In this document: positions 14,485-23,085 of the stretch, in pieces
Layout of the letters: every line of letters starts with the position of its first letter
Position numbering within the stretch: the first letter of the stretch is position 1
Assembly (NCBI GenBank): GCA_009917445.1
Contig: QZEE01000013.1
Span: 40,554 to 104,553, forward strand
DNA: 64,000 nucleotides
Reading direction: 5' to 3'
Origin: a bacterium D16-76
Lineage (GTDB): Bacteria > Bacillota > Clostridia > Oscillospirales > Acutalibacteraceae
Position numbers and translations under genes: made by a program
Notes under the pieces: model-generated
Database searches by the model: none
What the model was told of the DNA's origin: nothing
What the model saw: only the letters and a program-made list of their open reading frames with translations

Positions 14485-15901
14485 AGTCCCCGAAGAGCGA
14501 AATGTGCAGCCACTTGCCGCGGTAAAGGCGAATCATAAAGATAAGGCCGCGGGCGCAAAGTTCGGCGGCCATGGCGAGCCAGACGCCTACCAAGCCCCAA
14601 GAACCGGCCAGCAAAAGGGAAAGGGTGATGCGCACGCCCCACATGGTGGCCAGGCTGATGTAAAAGGGGCCTTTGGAATCCCCGGCGCCGCGGAGGGCAC
14701 CGGAGGCGACTATGGAAGCGCCGAAGAGGGGCTCGGCAAAGGCGACGATGCGCAGGACCTGGGCACCGAGGGAAATCACCTGGGGGTCTTGGGAGAAGAT
14801 GCGGATGAGCTGGGGGGCCAGGGTGAAGAGGAGGGCCCCGCCCAGGGTCATGATGGCGATGCCCATCCAGGAGACCATGCGGGCGAAACGTTTGGCTAAG
14901 TCTTTGCGGCCCGCGCCCATGGCCTGGCCTACCAGGGTGGTGCCGGCTACCGCTACGCCAGAGGCGGGGAGATAGCTGATGGATTCGGCGGTGACGGCCA
15001 GGTGGTTGGCGGCGACGGCTACGGTGCCGATGCCGGTTATGACGGCGGTAATGACGATTTGGGCTACGCAGAGGGTGGCGCGCTCTAAGGCGGCGGGGAG
15101 GCCCAGGCGCCAGACGGCCACCAGGCATTCTTTTTGGAAGCCGCAGCGTTCGCGCCATTTAATCTGCACGGGGGAACGCTTGTAGATGAGCACCACCACA
15201 AACAGAAGGAAAACTACGGCGGTGCTGCAGCCAGAGGCAAAGGCCGCGCCGCCTACGCCCCAGCCAGCACCCCATATGGCAAGCTGGCTGCCAAAGAGGG
15301 TGATGGTGCGGGAGGGGTAGATGAAGATGAAATTTAAGACTACGTTGAGGGCGTTGATCATCAGGTTTAGGACCATGGGGGTTTTGGTGTCGCCAGCGCA
15401 GCGCAGGATGGCGCTGCACATGTTGGCCCCCAGGGTGAAGGGCATGGCGCAGGCGATAATACGGAAATAAAGGGAGGCCTGGGGCCGCACGGCGGCCTCT
15501 GCGCCCAGCATGGCGGGCAGGGGGAAGGACAGGGCAAAGGCGATGCCGCCTAAGAGCAGGCCGAAAATCACCACAAAGCGCAGGGCCTGCCAGGTGACAT
15601 CGCGGGCCTGCTTTTGCCGGCCTGCGCCCAGGTGCTGGGCCACCTGCACCGAAAAGCCGATGGAGGCGGCGTTGAACATGCCGCCAAAAAGCCAGGTTGT
15701 GCTGGCGGTAAGCCCTACCGCTGCGGTGGCCATAGAGCCCAGCGAGCCCACCATGGCGGTGTCTACATACTGCACCAGGGTGATCATTAGCTGCTCGACA
15801 ATGGCGGGCCAGGCCAGCAGCAGGATGGCCCCCATGGAGGCGCGCAGGCGGGGCGTGCCTTGGGCGGCAAGCAGCCCGGCTATTTTCTCGCCGGCTGTCA
15901 T
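14483..15901 (-). CDS. MATE-family efflux transporter
   Basis: 472 residues with about twelve membrane helices in two symmetric halves, each starting with a MATE block: LAWPAIVEQLMITLVQYVDT with AMVGSLG, and WRLGLPAALERATLCVAQIV. Family members export cationic drugs or metabolites in exchange for Na+ or H+. The ATG overlaps the stop of the upstream Dabb gene (ATGA), so the two are translated together. There is no clue to the substrate; NorM/DinF-like flippase roles are equally possible. Confidence 0.93.
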   Translation of the reverse strand: MTAGEKIAGLLAAQGTPRLRASMGAILLLAWPAIVEQLMITLVQYVDTAMVGSLGSMATAAVGLTASTTWLFGGMFNAASIGFSVQVAQHLGAGRQKQARDVTWQALRFVVIFGLLLGGIAFALSFPLPAMLGAEAAVRPQASLYFRIIACAMPFTLGANMCSAILRCAGDTKTPMVLNLMINALNVVLNFIFIYPSRTITLFGSQLAIWGAGWGVGGAAFASGCSTAVVFLLFVVVLIYKRSPVQIKWRERCGFQKECLVAVWRLGLPAALERATLCVAQIVITAVITGIGTVAVAANHLAVTAESISYLPASGVAVAGTTLVGQAMGAGRKDLAKRFARMVSWMGIAIMTLGGALLFTLAPQLIRIFSQDPQVISLGAQVLRIVAFAEPLFGASIVASGALRGAGDSKGPFYISLATMWGVRITLSLLLAGSWGLVGVWLAMAAELCARGLIFMIRLYRGKWLHISLFGD

Positions 15902-16209
15902 AGCTCGTAATCGATGCAGGTGCGGCCGTCGGGCTCCCGCAGCTCTTTGACAAACTGCCCAAAGGCCACGTGGGCCGGGTGGCGCTGGTAGGCTTCCAGC
16001 TGCTCAAGGGTTTCAAAGTCGGATACCAGAATATAGTCGAAATTGCCGGGGGCCTGGCCTGGGGCGCCAAAGTACACATCCAGGGTGGTAAGCTCGGGAA
16101 TCTGGCCTTTCAGGGCCAGCATGCGGACTTTGGCTTCTTTCAGGTTTTCGGCTTTGGGCTTGCCGCCCGCGAAATCTTTAAATTTAAAACAGACAATGTG
16201 ACGGATCAT
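15898..16209 (-). CDS. Dabb-type stress-responsive alpha/beta-barrel protein
   Basis: 103 residues from MIRHIVCFKFKDF; this ATG at 16209 is preferred since AAGGAG lies 8 nt upstream and the longer start overlaps that site. The dimeric alpha-beta-barrel pattern is visible: MIRHIV..KFKD, LTTLDVYFGAPG, NFDYILVSDFETLEQLEAYQ, HPAHVAFGQFVKEL and CIDYEL, with the conserved His near the start. The family is small and of unclear role, often oxidative-stress linked. It is co-translated with the MATE exporter. Confidence 0.9.
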   Translation of the reverse strand: MIRHIVCFKFKDFAGGKPKAENLKEAKVRMLALKGQIPELTTLDVYFGAPGQAPGNFDYILVSDFETLEQLEAYQRHPAHVAFGQFVKELREPDGRTCIDYEL

Positions 16210-16250
16210 AATCCCCATCTCCTTTTCCTAATATAAGAATGTATGCAGGT

Positions 16251-16279
16251 ATTGTACTCCATTTTGGGCAGGATTGCAA
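16251..16279 (-). promoter_or_regulatory. Promoter of Dabb-MATE unit
   Basis: TTGCAA (16279-16274), 17-bp spacer, TACAAT (16256-16251), read on the minus strand. Confidence 0.65.
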
Positions 16280-16571
16280 GGCTCGGGGCGTTCTTGGTAA
16301 GGATTTTTACATAGGGAGGGGGCGGCTTGTCTTTGGGCAGGAGACATATGGCCGTTCGTTGTGGAATTTTACCAGCATAACTCTAGAAACGAGATAACAA
16401 TTTTGTAACAATTCCGTAACACATGGGCTGCGGACAGGTAAAGGCCGGGACGGGGCAAGCTGGGCAAACCGGCGGTGTAGAGCCATTTTTAGGAGATGTA
16501 AGGGTTTGCTTTCGTGTATTTTCGGCAAAATCAGCCAGGTGAACGCTATGTGAAAAAACCATGAACAGCTG

Positions 16572-16601
16572 TTGACAAGGGCTTTCCAGGCGTGATATAA
16601 T
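16572..16601 (+). promoter_or_regulatory. Strong promoter of peptide-type ABC operon
   Basis: TTGACA (16572-16577), 18-bp spacer, TATAAT (16596-16601), both perfect hexamers. Transcription should begin near 16608, leaving an unusually long leader of ~375 nt before the binding-protein gene. No gene is seen between 16280 and this promoter. Confidence 0.85.
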
Positions 16602-16646
16602 GTTGGCACAAAAAGCAGCATGGGCATTAGCTGTTTTTGGTGAAGT

Positions 16647-16862
16647 ATGACGGATTCTGTCCCTGGTGGACAAAATGCGCCGTACATGCGCCCCGGGCCT
16701 GTGCCGGCCTTAGGCGCGGCCCAATTATTACAACTGCCGGAATGGCAGACCGAGAGGCGGCAGCCAGAAAGGGAGGACATCGGAAAGGACCCTGCGGGGG
16801 ACGTGGGGAACAGCCGGCATGGCACCCAAAAAGGGGATATCCCCTTTGGCGTGTTTCTATAA
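16647..16862 (+). CDS. Possible leader ORF in the ABC operon 5' region
   Basis: 71 codons, starting about 40 nt after the predicted transcription start, with a weak GGTGAAG before ATG. The product is Gly/Pro/Gln-rich (MTDSVPGGQNAPYMRPGPVP, later QLLQLPEWQTERRQPERED) and ends at the base of an AT-rich hairpin (TTTCTATAA/TTATAGAAA). No family is recognised. It could be a real small protein, a regulatory leader, or chance. Confidence 0.3.
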   Translation: MTDSVPGGQNAPYMRPGPVPALGAAQLLQLPEWQTERRQPEREDIGKDPAGDVGNSRHGTQKGDIPFGVFL

Positions 16863-16873
16863 TTTTTATAGAA
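16829..16873 (+). promoter_or_regulatory. Paired hairpins in ABC operon leader
   Basis: An AAAGGGGATATCCCCTTT palindrome (about 16830-16847) is followed at once by GTTTCTATAA-TTT-TTATAGAAAC. Together they form a compact RNA structure ~110 nt before the binding-protein start. It has no U-run, so it looks more like a stability or translation element than a terminator. Confidence 0.5.
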
Positions 16874-16983
16874 ACAATGGTTTAGGTGGCGGCAGGGCGT
16901 TCTGCACAGGTTTTCTGCGGAAAGGGCCAGAACTGTCGGACTTTTCCACCAGTTGCCGCAATTTCAGAAGGAGGCATTACCAA

Positions 16984-19023
16984 ATGAAAAAAAGGACAGT
17001 AGCCGCTCTGCTGGCACTGGCATTGGTCCTCACCTGCATGCTGAGCGCATGCGGCGGCGGGGATACCAGCAGCGCCAGCACACCCGCTAGCCAGGGTGGT
17101 ACACAGAGCACCGCTTCCACTCCCGCCGACGAGAGCAAGCCTGCCGACGAGAGCAAGCCCGCTGAGGAGAATAAGCCCTCCAGCGGCGAAATGACCGACG
17201 TAGGCACCCCCCGCGAAGAAACCCTGATCTTCGAGGTGCAGATCAAGACGGACGCCCCCGGCCAGTTCAACACCCTGATGCAGGGCACATCCGCCGGCTT
17301 CGGCATCCATCAGCTGATCAAGTCTGTTCTGTGGGAAATGGACACCGTGAAGGGCGAGCAGTTCCCCTCCATCGCGGAAGACTTCCCTGAGAGCAACGAG
17401 GACTTCACCGAGCACACCTTCCATGTCCGCAAGGGCCTGAAGTGGTCTGACGGCGAAGACCTGGATGCCAACGACGTTGTGTACACCTGGAACGCCATTA
17501 AGGATAACCCCAACATTGGCGCTTCTTCCTACTTCCAGGAAGTGTTCAAGTCCATTGAGGCTGTGGACGACTATACCGTTAAGGTAGTCACCAACGAGTC
17601 CTTCCCCCGTCTGGCCCTCAAGTTCGGCACCACCATTTATGGCAGCGACCTGCGCATTATGCCCGAGCATGTGTACAGCCAGCAGGAAGACATCAGCGTC
17701 TTTAAGGATTCTGATCCCCTTTCCAGCGGCCCGTACGTTGTGAAGGAGTATGACGACCTGGGCAACTGGGTTCTGTACGAGCGCCGCGAAGACTGGGAAG
17801 CCAGCGACGTAGGCGTTGTAACCGGCAAAATGCCCAACCCCAAGTACGTTCTGTGCAAGGTTCTGGGCGACGCCAACACCAAGCAGATGATGATGGTCAA
17901 CAACGAAGTTGACATCATGAACGAGGTTACCCCCGAAATGTTCCAGGCGATGATCGCCCAGAACGACAACATCAAGGCTTGGTACGATGGCTGGCCCTAT
18001 GCCACTTCTGACGACCCCTGCTCCAAGGGCTTGGCTTTCTCCATGGGCAAGGGCGCTCCCTATGACAACCCCGACTTCCGGTGGGCTCTGGCTCTGGCTC
18101 TTGACTTTGACCAGATCTCCATGAACGTGTTCGATGGCGTGGGCCGTGCGTCCCCCTTCACCGTTCTGACCGGCACCTATGCTATGCATAAGTTCTACTA
18201 TGACGACCTGGCCGAGTGGGCTACCAACGAGCTGAAGCTCGACCTGGGCGACGGCAACGGCAAGACCTACTGCCCCTTCGATCCTGGCTATGCCGAGCGT
18301 ATGGCGGAGACCATGCGGCAGCGCGGCGAGGATATCCCCGATGACCCCGAGTACCTGAAGGACGTCTTCGGTGTAGGCTGGTGGAAGCATGACCCCGAGG
18401 CTGCTGAGAAGCTGCTGGTCAAGGCCGGCTTGGAGAAGGGCTCTGACGGCAAGTGGACCTTTGAAGGCCAGCCCTTCCAGATCGAGCTTTCCATGCTGAA
18501 CGACGACTCCGAAGCTCAGCAGAAGCGCGGCGCCGAGGCTGCGTTCAACCAGTGGACCGCTTTCGGCCTGGATGTAAACCTGGTTGGCAAGTCCTCCGCT
18601 TCTTGGAACACGGACAGCACTTCCGGCAACTATGAGATCGCCAGCTACTGGCCCACCGGCGGCATCACAGAGGACATCTACTCTCAGATGAGCGGCTGGG
18701 ACAATGCCCTGATTCAGCCCATGGGCGCTTCTACCAGCTCTGGCCAGGGCACCCGTTGGGACAACCAGGAAGCTTCCGACATCCTGCATGAGCTGGCTAA
18801 GGTTTCTCCTGATGATCCCAAGTCCCGCGAGTTGGGCATGGAATTCATGAAGATTGCCGTGGAAGACATGGTATTCATGAGCTTCCACTCTGGTGTTAAG
18901 CTGGTTCCCACCAACAACACCTATTGGACCAACTATCCCACAGCCGACAACAACTACAACGGCCCGTGGTGGTGGTGGGGCTGCTTCAAGTACATGCTGC
19001 CCGAGATCAAGGCTGTTGGCTAA
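16984..19023 (+). CDS. ABC transporter substrate-binding lipoprotein, family 5 (peptide/opine/oligosaccharide)
   Basis: 679 residues from the ATG at 16984, after AGAAGGAGGC. Signal peptide and lipobox: MKKRTVAALLALALVLTCML then SAC, with Cys at about residue 23. A Ser/Thr/Pro/Lys/Glu-rich linker (residues 25-75, with a DESKPADESKPAEENKP repeat) tethers the domain. The family-5 fold follows: FHVRKGLKWSDGEDLDANDV, VYTWNAIKDNPN and DPLSSGPYVVKEYDDLGNW. It is longer than typical DppA/OppA (~540). It has the operon's strong promoter and is separated from the permeases by an attenuating hairpin, which should raise its level. Substrate unknown; peptides or oligosaccharides are both known for the family. 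Confidence 0.93.
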   Translation: MKKRTVAALLALALVLTCMLSACGGGDTSSASTPASQGGTQSTASTPADESKPADESKPAEENKPSSGEMTDVGTPREETLIFEVQIKTDAPGQFNTLMQGTSAGFGIHQLIKSVLWEMDTVKGEQFPSIAEDFPESNEDFTEHTFHVRKGLKWSDGEDLDANDVVYTWNAIKDNPNIGASSYFQEVFKSIEAVDDYTVKVVTNESFPRLALKFGTTIYGSDLRIMPEHVYSQQEDISVFKDSDPLSSGPYVVKEYDDLGNWVLYERREDWEASDVGVVTGKMPNPKYVLCKVLGDANTKQMMMVNNEVDIMNEVTPEMFQAMIAQNDNIKAWYDGWPYATSDDPCSKGLAFSMGKGAPYDNPDFRWALALALDFDQISMNVFDGVGRASPFTVLTGTYAMHKFYYDDLAEWATNELKLDLGDGNGKTYCPFDPGYAERMAETMRQRGEDIPDDPEYLKDVFGVGWWKHDPEAAEKLLVKAGLEKGSDGKWTFEGQPFQIELSMLNDDSEAQQKRGAEAAFNQWTAFGLDVNLVGKSSASWNTDSTSGNYEIASYWPTGGITEDIYSQMSGWDNALIQPMGASTSSGQGTRWDNQEASDILHELAKVSPDDPKSRELGMEFMKIAVEDMVFMSFHSGVKLVPTNNTYWTNYPTADNNYNGPWWWWGCFKYMLPEIKAVG

Positions 19024-19103
19024 AATTTAGACGCGATTGAGCTTTTCAAAAAGCAATACGCTGCTGCTAAATTTCTGAATTCGATCATTTGAAAATTTAG
19101 GAG

Positions 19104-19150
19104 GGAGGCGGCGAACTGATAGAATAGTTCCCGCCTCTTTCTTATTCTTT
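19104..19150 (+). terminator. Attenuator between binding protein and permease genes
   Basis: GAGGCGG (19105-19111) and GAACT pair with AGTTC and CCGCCTC (19131-19137) around an 8-nt loop, followed by TTTCTTATTCTTTC. A partial terminator of this kind is typical after genes for abundant binding proteins. Confidence 0.75.
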
Positions 19151-19216
19151 CATTCCTTTTTAACAATTTGTTTACACCATGCTCTGCTACTTTTGTGAGG
19201 TAAGGAAGTGTAGCTG

Positions 19217-20215
19217 TTGAAATTCCGTCAATTTTTACTTTCGAGAGTTTTAGCGTGGGCCATCACCATTTTTATCGGCGTTACTTTCATATTCTTCATC
19301 CCCCGCATGTTCCCTTCTGACCCGGTTGAGAATATGATTGGCCGTATGGTAAACCTTAGCGGCAACATGGACCCCGCCCAGATGGATGCCCTGCGTACGA
19401 CCCTTCGCAGGCAGTTTGGCCTGGAAGGCTCGCTGCTTTCCCAGTACGGCTCTTTCCTGTGGAAAGGCCTGCTGCATTTCGACTTTGGCCCGTCTTTGAT
19501 GAGCTATCCTACCCCTGTGAATGAAATCATTGGCAGGAACCTGCCCTACACCATGGGACTTTCCATCATTTCTACTTTGGTGGCCTGGCTGTTCGGCAAC
19601 ACCATCGGCCTGCTGGCCGGTTTCCGTAAGAACGCCCGCTCTTCCAAGATTTTGGAAGGCATTGCAATCTGCATTTACCCCATCCCCTACTTCATCATCG
19701 CGCTGATCTTCCAGATCGTGTTCGCGTTTGTGCTGGGATGGTTCCCCATCCAGACCAACATTTTGACAAACCAGGGCTTTGGAGTCTGGTTCAGCACCTT
19801 GATACAGGGTTCTGTGCTGCCGTTCCTGGCCATGTTCCTGGTAGGCATGGGCTGGCAGATCATTTCTATGAAGTCCCTGGCCAGCACCACGGCCGAGGAA
19901 GACTTTGTACTGTTCGCCCGCTACCGCGGCCTGTCTGAAAAGACAATCGGCCTGAGCTATGTGTTCCGCAACTCCATCCTTACTCAGATCACGGCCCTGG
20001 CAATGAGCTTGGGCGGCGCGTTCAGCGGCTCTATCATGACCGAGATTATCTTTACCTATCCCGGCGTGGGCCAGCTGATCAATGGCGCCATCCTGCAGTC
20101 CGACTACAATATGATCCTGGGCTGCATCACCATTTCCATCGTAGCCGTGTCCACCGCGACGTTGATCGTTGACCTAGTTTACCCCTTCATCGATCCCCGT
20201 ATCCGGTACGCATAA
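19217..20215 (+). CDS. ABC transporter permease, DppB/OppB type
   Basis: 332 residues starting at TTG (19217), with AAGGAAG about 10 nt upstream. It has six membrane helices, the first at residues 10-30 with the family N-terminal block VTFIFFIPRMFPSDPVENMI. The EAA loop that docks the ATPase is visible as EEDFVLFARYRGLSEKTIGL. The C-terminal block is ITLQ-like (FTYPGVGQLINGAILQSDYN). It forms the membrane channel with the next gene product. Confidence 0.94.
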   Translation: MKFRQFLLSRVLAWAITIFIGVTFIFFIPRMFPSDPVENMIGRMVNLSGNMDPAQMDALRTTLRRQFGLEGSLLSQYGSFLWKGLLHFDFGPSLMSYPTPVNEIIGRNLPYTMGLSIISTLVAWLFGNTIGLLAGFRKNARSSKILEGIAICIYPIPYFIIALIFQIVFAFVLGWFPIQTNILTNQGFGVWFSTLIQGSVLPFLAMFLVGMGWQIISMKSLASTTAEEDFVLFARYRGLSEKTIGLSYVFRNSILTQITALAMSLGGAFSGSIMTEIIFTYPGVGQLINGAILQSDYNMILGCITISIVAVSTATLIVDLVYPFIDPRIRYA

Positions 20216-20235
20216 GGAAGGAGGAACCGTAGCAT

Positions 20236-21075
20236 ATGAAAAAGTTTTGGAAAAATGCAAATGTCCGTTTGAAAATGGGCATCATCATTACGGCGATTTT
20301 CTTCATCATCGGCTTCGTGGTTTATTTTATCCCCCATCAGGACCCGTTCCTGTACAATACATACCCGCCTAAGCTGGGCATGTCGGCCGAGCACTGGCTG
20401 GGCACCACAGGCATGGGGCAGGACATCGTCTGGCAGCTGGTGGAGGCTATCCATAACTCCCTGACCATGGGCTTGATCGTGGCCTTTATTGGTACGACGG
20501 TAGGTGTGTTTGTTGGGCTTTTGGCCGGTTTTGCCGGCGGCGCCCTGGACCGTGTGCTGACCGTTATTACCGATACCTTCGTGGTTATCCCCTCCCTGCC
20601 CATTTTGATTTTGATGACCTCCCTGATGCGGAACAGCAATTCCACTGTTGTCCTGATGGCCCTGGTGCTGGCCATGTTCGCCTGGGCCTGGCCCAGCCGG
20701 CAGATCCGCTCTATGGCCCTGACGATCAAGGAGCGCGACTTCATCCACACGGCTAAGTTCTCTGGCGAGGGCACCCTGCAGATTGTTGCGACGGAGATTT
20801 TGCCCTTTGCCCTGACCTGGTCCCTGTCTAACTTTATGAACGCCGTCCTGTCCGCCATTGGCCAGGAATCCAGCCTGGCGGTTCTGGGCCTGTCCCCGGC
20901 GAACCTGCTGTCCCTGGGCAACATGATCCAGTGGGCCAGAGGCCGCAACGCGATCTTCACCCAGCAGTGGCTGTGGATCGGCACCCCCATCGTGGCAACA
21001 GTCATCCTGTTCATCGGGCTGTTCCTGTTGATCACCGGGTACAATGATTATCTATCCATGAAGAGAGGCAGGTAA
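20236..21075 (+). CDS. ABC transporter permease, DppC/OppC type
   Basis: 279 residues, with AAGGAAGGAGGAACC upstream. The short cytoplasmic start and first helix (residues 13-32) are followed by the LGTTGMGQDIVWQLVEAIHN block typical of DppC proteins (consensus LGTDxxGRD). The EAA loop is KERDFIHTAKFSGEGTLQIV. It pairs with the DppB-type permease; the spacing of 20 bp implies co-transcription. Confidence 0.94.
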   Translation: MKKFWKNANVRLKMGIIITAIFFIIGFVVYFIPHQDPFLYNTYPPKLGMSAEHWLGTTGMGQDIVWQLVEAIHNSLTMGLIVAFIGTTVGVFVGLLAGFAGGALDRVLTVITDTFVVIPSLPILILMTSLMRNSNSTVVLMALVLAMFAWAWPSRQIRSMALTIKERDFIHTAKFSGEGTLQIVATEILPFALTWSLSNFMNAVLSAIGQESSLAVLGLSPANLLSLGNMIQWARGRNAIFTQQWLWIGTPIVATVILFIGLFLLITGYNDYLSMKRGR

Positions 21076-21080
21076 CGTAT

Positions 21081-22055
21081 ATGCTAAAAGTCGAAAATCT
21101 GTCCGCTTCTTATCAGACGATTGATGGCGACGTCCATGTTATAAAAGACCTGGACTTTGAAATCCGGGACAACGAGATCTTCGGCATTGCCGGTGAATCT
21201 GGCTGCGGCAAGACTACGCTGCTGAAGACCCTTTATGATATCGTGGAATTCCCGCTGGTCATCGACCAGGGCAAGGTTATCCTGAGCGGTGAGAAAAACG
21301 GGAAGCCGTTCTCTTATGAGTCTGGGCAGATCCGCAAGAGCTGGTGGAATAATATCTCTTATGTCCCCCAGGCGGCCCAGAGCGTGTTGAACCCCATTGT
21401 GCGTTTGAAGAAGCAGTTCCTCGATTCCATCCCCGCAGAGGACAAAAAGAATGAGACCGAGGAGCAGACCCTGGCCCGCGTGGCCAAATACCTGGAGGAC
21501 TTGAGCCTGTCCCCTGACGTGCTGGAGTCTTATCCCTTCCAGCTGTCCGGCGGCATGCGGCAGCGTGTTATTATCGCGCTGGCCACCTTTATGTCCCCCA
21601 ACGTGGTGCTGGCCGACGAGCCCACCACCGCCTTGGACGTGGTTGTGCAGCGTGGTATCTTGATGATGCTGATGCGCTTGCAGAAGCAGTTTAAGAACAC
21701 GTTGGTTATTGTCAGCCATGACATGGGCGTGCACTATCAGATTACAAACCGTATGGCGATTATGTACTCCGGCAGCGTCATTGAGCTGGGCGACACTGAG
21801 GACATCTTTAACGATCCTGTACATCCCTATACCCAGATGCTGGTGGCCGCCCTGCCCCGCGTAGGCGACAAGAGCCAGAAGGTGGGCATCCCCGGACGCC
21901 CGCCAGCCCTGAAGAATCCCCCTCCGGGCTGCCGTTTCGCACCCCGCTGCCCTAAGGCGACCGACCGCTGCCGCAGTGAAGTGCCTAAGTTCCGCGAGGT
22001 AAAACCCGGGCGCTTTGCCGCCTGCCATTTGCTGAATGAGGAGGTGGGCTTGTAA
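21081..22055 (+). CDS. ABC transporter ATP-binding protein, DppD/OppD type
   Basis: 324 residues. Walker A is GESGCGKTTL, the signature LSGGMRQRV, Walker B VVLADEPTTALD, and the H-loop IVSHDMGV. The C-terminal oligopeptide-transporter extension carries the Cys cluster CRFAPRCPKATDRC, which in the family can bind an iron-sulfur cluster. Its stop codon overlaps the next start (TAATG), coupling it to the DppF-type partner. Confidence 0.95.
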   Translation: MLKVENLSASYQTIDGDVHVIKDLDFEIRDNEIFGIAGESGCGKTTLLKTLYDIVEFPLVIDQGKVILSGEKNGKPFSYESGQIRKSWWNNISYVPQAAQSVLNPIVRLKKQFLDSIPAEDKKNETEEQTLARVAKYLEDLSLSPDVLESYPFQLSGGMRQRVIIALATFMSPNVVLADEPTTALDVVVQRGILMMLMRLQKQFKNTLVIVSHDMGVHYQITNRMAIMYSGSVIELGDTEDIFNDPVHPYTQMLVAALPRVGDKSQKVGIPGRPPALKNPPPGCRFAPRCPKATDRCRSEVPKFREVKPGRFAACHLLNEEVGL

Positions 22056-23032
22056 TGGCTGAAAAATTGCTGGAAATCAAAAACGTCAGTAAGATATTCC
22101 GTATTGGCGGCATGATCCGCGGCAAAAAGCTGGTGGCTGTGGACAATGTATCCCTGTCCATTGACAGCGACCGCCCGGTCATCCTGTCCGTCGTAGGCGA
22201 GTCTGGCTGCGGGAAGTCTACCCTGTGCAAGATGGTCCTCCGCCTGCACCAGCCCGACATGGGCGACATTACCCTGCTGGGCAAGTCCTATAAGGACAAG
22301 AAGGGCTACGACCCCAAGCAGTTCCGCCTGGACGTACAGCCTATTTTCCAGAACCCCTATGAGTCCTTCTCCGCCCGTAAAACGGTGGATTCCTACCTGT
22401 ACAACACGGCCCTGCGCCTTGGCATTGCCAAGAACCGGAAGGAAGCCGACGAGAAGGTAGATGAAGCCCTGAAGAGCGTGGGCATGTCTTTGGCGGTTGT
22501 CAAGGGCAAGTATCCTACCCAGTTCTCCGGCGGCGAGCTGCAGCGTGTTTCTATTGCCCGCGCTTTGATCACCCAGCCTAAGCTGATCATCGCCGACGAG
22601 CCTGTTGCGGCTATCGACGCTTCTATGAAGATGAACATTGTGAACCTCTTCAAGGAGTTGAAGGAGAAGTACAACGTTTCGTTTATCTATATTACCCATG
22701 ACTTGTCTACCGCGTATTATGTATCCGACTACATTGCAACCCTGTACCGCGGCTGCCTGATCGAATATGGCCCTGCCAAGGAGATCATGGACGAACCCGC
22801 CCATCCTTACACAGAGCTGTTGATGAACGCGGTGCCCCGCGTAGGCGACAAGTGGAAGGAAGACCTGGTAATGCCGGACATGGAGGACAAGGAATTCTCC
22901 ATTGAGTATTGCAAGTTTGCCCCCCGCTGCCCCTATGCCACGGATGAGTGCCGCAAAGAGCGGCCTAAGGAGACCTACCTCACCGAAGAGCGTAAGGTGC
23001 TCTGCTACCATCCGCTGAACAGCGGCAAGTAA
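22055..23032 (+). CDS. ABC transporter ATP-binding protein, DppF/OppF type
   Basis: 325 residues. Walker A is GESGCGKSTL, the signature FSGGELQRV, Walker B LIIADEPVAAID, and the H-loop YITHDLST. The second Cys cluster is CKFAPRCPYATDEC. Note VAAID where most relatives have TSALD. Last gene of the importer operon, ended by a hairpin at 23043-23079. It works as a heterodimer with the DppD-type ATPase. Confidence 0.95.
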   Translation: MAEKLLEIKNVSKIFRIGGMIRGKKLVAVDNVSLSIDSDRPVILSVVGESGCGKSTLCKMVLRLHQPDMGDITLLGKSYKDKKGYDPKQFRLDVQPIFQNPYESFSARKTVDSYLYNTALRLGIAKNRKEADEKVDEALKSVGMSLAVVKGKYPTQFSGGELQRVSIARALITQPKLIIADEPVAAIDASMKMNIVNLFKELKEKYNVSFIYITHDLSTAYYVSDYIATLYRGCLIEYGPAKEIMDEPAHPYTELLMNAVPRVGDKWKEDLVMPDMEDKEFSIEYCKFAPRCPYATDECRKERPKETYLTEERKVLCYHPLNSGK

Positions 23033-23042
23033 AAGAAAAGTG

Positions 23043-23079
23043 AAAAGCCCCCGCAGGCCGATGCTTGCGGGGGCTTTTT
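23043..23079. terminator. Bidirectional terminator, ABC operon / FGGY kinase
   Basis: AAAAGCCCCCGCAGG pairs with CTTGCGGGGGCTTTTT (with one mismatch near the loop). The two operons converge here. Confidence 0.92.
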
Positions 23080-23085
23080 ATGTGG

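Noticed and set aside
16882..18888. 668-codon open frame on the minus strand opposite the ABC binding protein
   Set aside because: The + strand product has a lipoprotein signal and the full family-5 fold. The antisense frame is open because of strong codon bias in GC-rich DNA; it has no ribosome-binding site and His/Val/Leu-rich low-complexity text.
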